A stretch of 64,000 bases of DNA, from the NCBI GenBank assembly GCA_017569285.1, contig CP069419.1, positions 124,001 through 188,000 of the forward strand. The letters run 5' to 3'. Shown here piece after piece: positions 61,652 to 64,000 of this stretch. Origin of the DNA: Clostridiales bacterium. Lineage in GTDB: Bacteria > Bacillota > Clostridia > Christensenellales > Aristaeellaceae. The notes below the pieces were generated by a model. It did no database searches, was not told the DNA's origin, and saw only the letters and a list, made by a program, of their open reading frames with translations. Each line of letters begins with the position of its first letter. Position 1 is the first letter of the stretch. The translations under genes were made by a program, and so were the position numbers.

Positions 61652-62383
61652 TTATTTCAGCAAATCCTGATCATCTTTCTGCCAGAGATCATACGGTTCA
61701 TGCTGCAATGCGTGAAGAATCCTTTCCGGCGCATCCGGTATCCTTTTTTTCAGTTCCCGGAGGAGCTGGTCCATTTCCGCACGCGCTGTTTTCCCGTCCG
61801 CAGGGCACGGAGACTTTACAACCGGAAGAGACAGGATATGATCCATATGCTTTACATGTTTTTCCGGAAGATATACCAGCGGACGAATGACCGTAATTCC
61901 CGTTCTGCTCAGCTTTGTCTTCGGATGAAAGGTATGGAACCTGCCTTCCTGGAAAAGGGACATGAACAGCGTATCGATTACATCCTCCCGGTGATGGCCG
62001 AGTGCCAGTTTGCCGCATCCCAGTTCCACGCATGTATTGGAAAGAACCGCGCGGCGCATTTTGGAGCACAGCGAACAGGGATTCTTTTCCTTCCTGTAAT
62101 CAAAAATAATCCGTCCGATATCCGTTTTTCGGATCTCATACGGGATTACCAGCTGCCCGCACAATTTACGGATGCCTCCCAGGTCAAACGGTTCCAGCCC
62201 CATATCCACCGTAACCGCAACAAGAGAAAAATCCTTATGGGTAAATTTCCTGTACAGTGACAGAGCGTGCAGCAGCAGGAGCGAATCCTTCCCCCCGGAA
62301 ACACCGACCGCAATCCTGTCCCCGGGATCAATCAGACCGAAATCCGTGTCTGCTTTCCGGATACATCCCAGTGTTTTCTTCAT
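61652..62383 (-). CDS. TtcA-like tRNA thiolation protein (PP-loop ATPase)
   Basis: The 243-residue protein has the PP-loop VGVSGGKDSLLLLHAL and the CxxC pair NPCSLCSKMRRAVL, and a later Cys in VKSPCPADG. These are the features of TtcA, which makes 2-thiocytidine at tRNA position 32 using an Fe-S cluster. Many Clostridia carry such TtcA-like proteins of unproven target. It starts 6 bases after ispE. Downstream only a weak palindrome (AGGCAGGTGCCT) with a T-rich tail could act as terminator. Confidence 0.85.
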   Translation of the reverse strand: MKKTLGCIRKADTDFGLIDPGDRIAVGVSGGKDSLLLLHALSLYRKFTHKDFSLVAVTVDMGLEPFDLGGIRKLCGQLVIPYEIRKTDIGRIIFDYRKEKNPCSLCSKMRRAVLSNTCVELGCGKLALGHHREDVIDTLFMSLFQEGRFHTFHPKTKLSRTGITVIRPLVYLPEKHVKHMDHILSLPVVKSPCPADGKTARAEMDQLLRELKKRIPDAPERILHALQHEPYDLWQKDDQDLLK

Positions 62384-62389
62384 GCCTGA

Positions 62390-63256
62390 TTACTCCTCGA
62401 ATATGCGCACACTGTCTGTCTGTGAATGGCATATATGAATATGCTTCCATCTTTTTGAAAGGACTGCCGCTGCCTTTTCCGCCTCTGTTCCGGATGAGAA
62501 CACACCAAAAACAGCACTTCCGCTTCCGGTCATTGAGGCAAGGCGGGCTCCGGAAGCCAGCAGGGAATGAACCGCCTCGCCGATTTCCGGGCAGCGGGAT
62601 GAAGATACCGGTTCCAGCACATTTCCGATACTATCAGACAGCTGCATCAGGTTTCCGCATTCGAGCGCATGCAGTGCGGATTCCGTATCCGGATGCCGGA
62701 CACAATCCGGATTCCATGATTCGAATATTTCCCGAGTACTCAGTCCCCTGCATGGCTGGAAGATCAGCATCCAGTAATTATTCCTGCATGGACGAGGCTC
62801 AATCAGTTCGCCGATTCCCCGGACACGTGCCAGCCCGCCGCGGATCATAAACGGGACATCCGCGCCGAGTCTGAGCCCGGTTTTTTCCAGTTCGTCTCCC
62901 GTCAGTCCAAGGTTCCAAAGCCGGTTCAGTCCGCAAAGAACCGCCGCCGCATCCGCGCTTCCGCCTCCCAGCCCGGCCCCCATCGGGATCCGCTTATGCA
63001 CGTGAATACGGACTCCTCCTGAATAGCCGGCTGATCCCTTCAGTTCCAGCGCCGCACGCATGGCCAGGTTGGTTTTGTCCGCCCTGGAACGGGGATATCC
63101 GTCCGTCGTAATTTCCATATTGTCCGCGGGTGTCAGCACAATTTCATCCGCAAGGGAAACCGGCTGCATGATCATATCCATCAGATGGTACCCATCTTCC
63201 CGGATCCCGATAATATCCAGGGACCAGTTGATCTTTGCAAACGCTTCCAGGCGCAT
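62390..63256 (-). CDS. ispE: 4-diphosphocytidyl-2-C-methyl-D-erythritol kinase
   Basis: IspE phosphorylates CDP-methylerythritol in the non-mevalonate isoprenoid pathway. The 288-residue GHMP kinase has the N-terminal AFAKINWSLDIIGIREDGYH, where most relatives read KINLxLxV, and the phosphate loop PMGAGLGGGSADAAAVL. The C-terminal motif SMTGSGSAVFGVF completes it. With ispA at 10.7 kb, the window holds two steps of isoprenoid synthesis. GGAGGGATGG precedes the ATG. Confidence 0.96.
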   Translation of the reverse strand: MRLEAFAKINWSLDIIGIREDGYHLMDMIMQPVSLADEIVLTPADNMEITTDGYPRSRADKTNLAMRAALELKGSAGYSGGVRIHVHKRIPMGAGLGGGSADAAAVLCGLNRLWNLGLTGDELEKTGLRLGADVPFMIRGGLARVRGIGELIEPRPCRNNYWMLIFQPCRGLSTREIFESWNPDCVRHPDTESALHALECGNLMQLSDSIGNVLEPVSSSRCPEIGEAVHSLLASGARLASMTGSGSAVFGVFSSGTEAEKAAAVLSKRWKHIHICHSQTDSVRIFEE

Positions 63257-63291
63257 CAGCCATCCCTCCTGTCAGGCCGGTATATGCGATT

Positions 63292-63320
63292 ATCATACTG
63301 CCTGCCGGTATAATTGACAA
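63292..63320 (-). promoter_or_regulatory. Promoter of ispE-ttcA
   Basis: TTGTCA (63315-63320), a 17-base spacer and TATGAT (63292-63297) lie on the minus strand, back to back with the DUF1934 promoter. Confidence 0.8.
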
Positions 63321-63333
63321 GATTGTTTTCATG

Positions 63334-63362
63334 TTGCAAAGCGAATGGAAGCAGTGTAAACT
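63334..63362 (+). promoter_or_regulatory. Promoter of DUF1934-gpsA
   Basis: TTGCAA (63334-63339), a 17-base spacer and TAAACT (63357-63362) lie on the plus strand, 13 bases from the divergent ispE promoter. Confidence 0.72.
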
Positions 63363-63397
63363 GATATCTGATCAGAACAGAAAGGAGGCGGACAGTA

Positions 63398-63862
63398 TTG
63401 ATCCAGCAGACAAAGCCGGTCCTGATCAACCTGCTTGCCACCGCAAGATATGACCATACGCCGGATTATCCGATCCAGTTTATGACCCGCGGGAACCTGT
63501 CTTTCTCCGGAGACGGTGAGGCCGTTATTGAATATACTGAATCGCTCCAGGATGAAGACACCGGGGAAAGCATGAATGCACATGTTTCCCTTCTGATGAA
63601 AAACGGCCGTGTGACCATGACCCGCCACGGTGATATTTCCAATATGATGGTCTTTATTCCGAAGCAGCGTTTTGAAGGTGTTTACCAGACCCCGTACGGA
63701 GAGATGAATATGGGCGTTTATGCCCGCGATGTTGATTGCCGGATCGGTCCGGACAGCGGATCCATCCACCTGAAATATCAGCTGGACCTGCAAGGCGCCT
63801 ACGCATCCACCAATGAGCTTCATCTCGAATACACCGCAGAGCAGAAAGGGAACATTCAATGA
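63398..63862 (+). CDS. DUF1934 family protein
   Basis: The 154-residue protein is a small calycin-like beta-barrel of the DUF1934 family. It shows GNLSFSGDGEAVIEYTESL and MTRHGDISNMMVFIPKQRF, and GEMNMGVYARDVDCRIG near the end. Function is unknown. I start it at a TTG 9 bases after AAAGGAGG; no ATG is near. The stop overlaps the gpsA start (ATGA), so the two are coupled. Confidence 0.87.
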   Translation: MIQQTKPVLINLLATARYDHTPDYPIQFMTRGNLSFSGDGEAVIEYTESLQDEDTGESMNAHVSLLMKNGRVTMTRHGDISNMMVFIPKQRFEGVYQTPYGEMNMGVYARDVDCRIGPDSGSIHLKYQLDLQGAYASTNELHLEYTAEQKGNIQ

Positions 63863-64000
63863 ACATTACCATCCTCGGTTCCGGTACATGGGGACTTGCG
63901 CTGGCCCGTGTTCTCTGCCTGAACGGACATTGCGTCACTGTCTGGAGCAAGTTTGATGAAGAGGCAGAAGCCCTCTCCCGGACGCGCAAATCCCCGAATC
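63859..64000 (+). CDS. gpsA: Glycerol-3-phosphate dehydrogenase [NAD(P)+], N-terminal part only
   Basis: GpsA reduces dihydroxyacetone phosphate to sn-glycerol-3-phosphate for phospholipid synthesis. Only the first 47 codons are inside the window. They read MNITILGSGTWGLALARVLC, the dinucleotide-binding GxGxWG start of GpsA. The gene continues past the right edge. The ATG overlaps the stop codon of the DUF1934 gene. Confidence 0.9.
   Translation, partial: MNITILGSGTWGLALARVLCLNGHCVTVWSKFDEEAEALSRTRKSPN

Overview
The window looks like a stretch of chromosome from an anaerobic, Gram-positive, Clostridia-like member of the Bacillota, plausibly a gut or rumen lineage. That is an inference. It rests on an Asp23–AmaP–DUF2273–NusB cluster, a CggR-controlled glycolytic operon, a Firmicute-type L10 leader, an XpaC–TelA pair, DUF1385 next to L31 and PrmC, a THF riboswitch on an ECF folate S component, and intracellular xylo-oligosaccharide enzymes. 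Base composition is near 50% GC with heavy use of CGG and CCG codons. There are no phage genes, transposases, CRISPR arrays or rRNA operons. Almost all of the sequence is genes or recognisable control sites.

Layout. 1-1700: start of the rplJ operon with its leader, and a secreted SH3/peptidoglycan-binding protein, both on the minus strand. 1.7-14.5 kb, plus strand: hisS-aspS, then asp23-amaP-DUF2273-nusB-(TsaD-like)-folD-xseA-xseB-ispA-(DUF6106-like)-cysteine desulfurase-thiI, a tightly packed run with many start/stop overlaps. 14.5-17.7 kb: cggR-pgk-tpiA behind a palindromic operator. 17.7-21.1 kb, minus: tRNA-Arg(CCG), a GH120-like protein and a GH8 exo-oligoxylanase with a GntR/AraR-like operator. 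21.2-27.7 kb: histidine phosphatase, guaB, an acyltransferase-like protein, a cytidylate-kinase-like protein and icd. 27.75-28.01 kb: an independently transcribed, highly structured non-coding RNA. 28.0-32.4 kb, minus: a three-gene MotA/MotB-like (ZorAB-like) proton-channel operon, a sirtuin and a DUF308 membrane protein. 32.5-35.7 kb: asd, THF riboswitch-folT and nth. 35.7-37.5 kb, minus: GH67 alpha-glucuronidase. 37.6-42.7 kb: padR-DUF4097, a double-domain PPK2 and pgi. 42.8-46.8 kb, minus: DUF1385-prmC-prfA-tsaC. 47-48.2 kb: rpmE and a secreted SH3 protein. 48.3-63.3 kb, minus: a TRM11-like methyltransferase-rho-CBS pyrophosphatase operon, rpsU, a coaE-slt/solute-binding protein/prmA-rsmE-mtaB-HIT run, xpaC-telA and ispE-ttcA. 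63.3-64 kb: DUF1934 and the start of gpsA.

How the genes work together. Most are core functions: aminoacyl-tRNA synthesis, tRNA thiolation and t6A/ms2t6A modification, ribosome and release-factor methylation, isoprenoid precursors, folate one-carbon metabolism and glycolysis. The clear catabolic theme is cytoplasmic breakdown of glucuronoxylan fragments: GH67 removes methylglucuronate, GH8 trims xylose from the reducing end, and the GH120-like protein would finish xylobiose. The least explained items are the structured RNA at 27788-28010, the ZorAB-like trio, and a single polypeptide that joins dephospho-CoA kinase to a membrane-anchored lytic transglycosylase.
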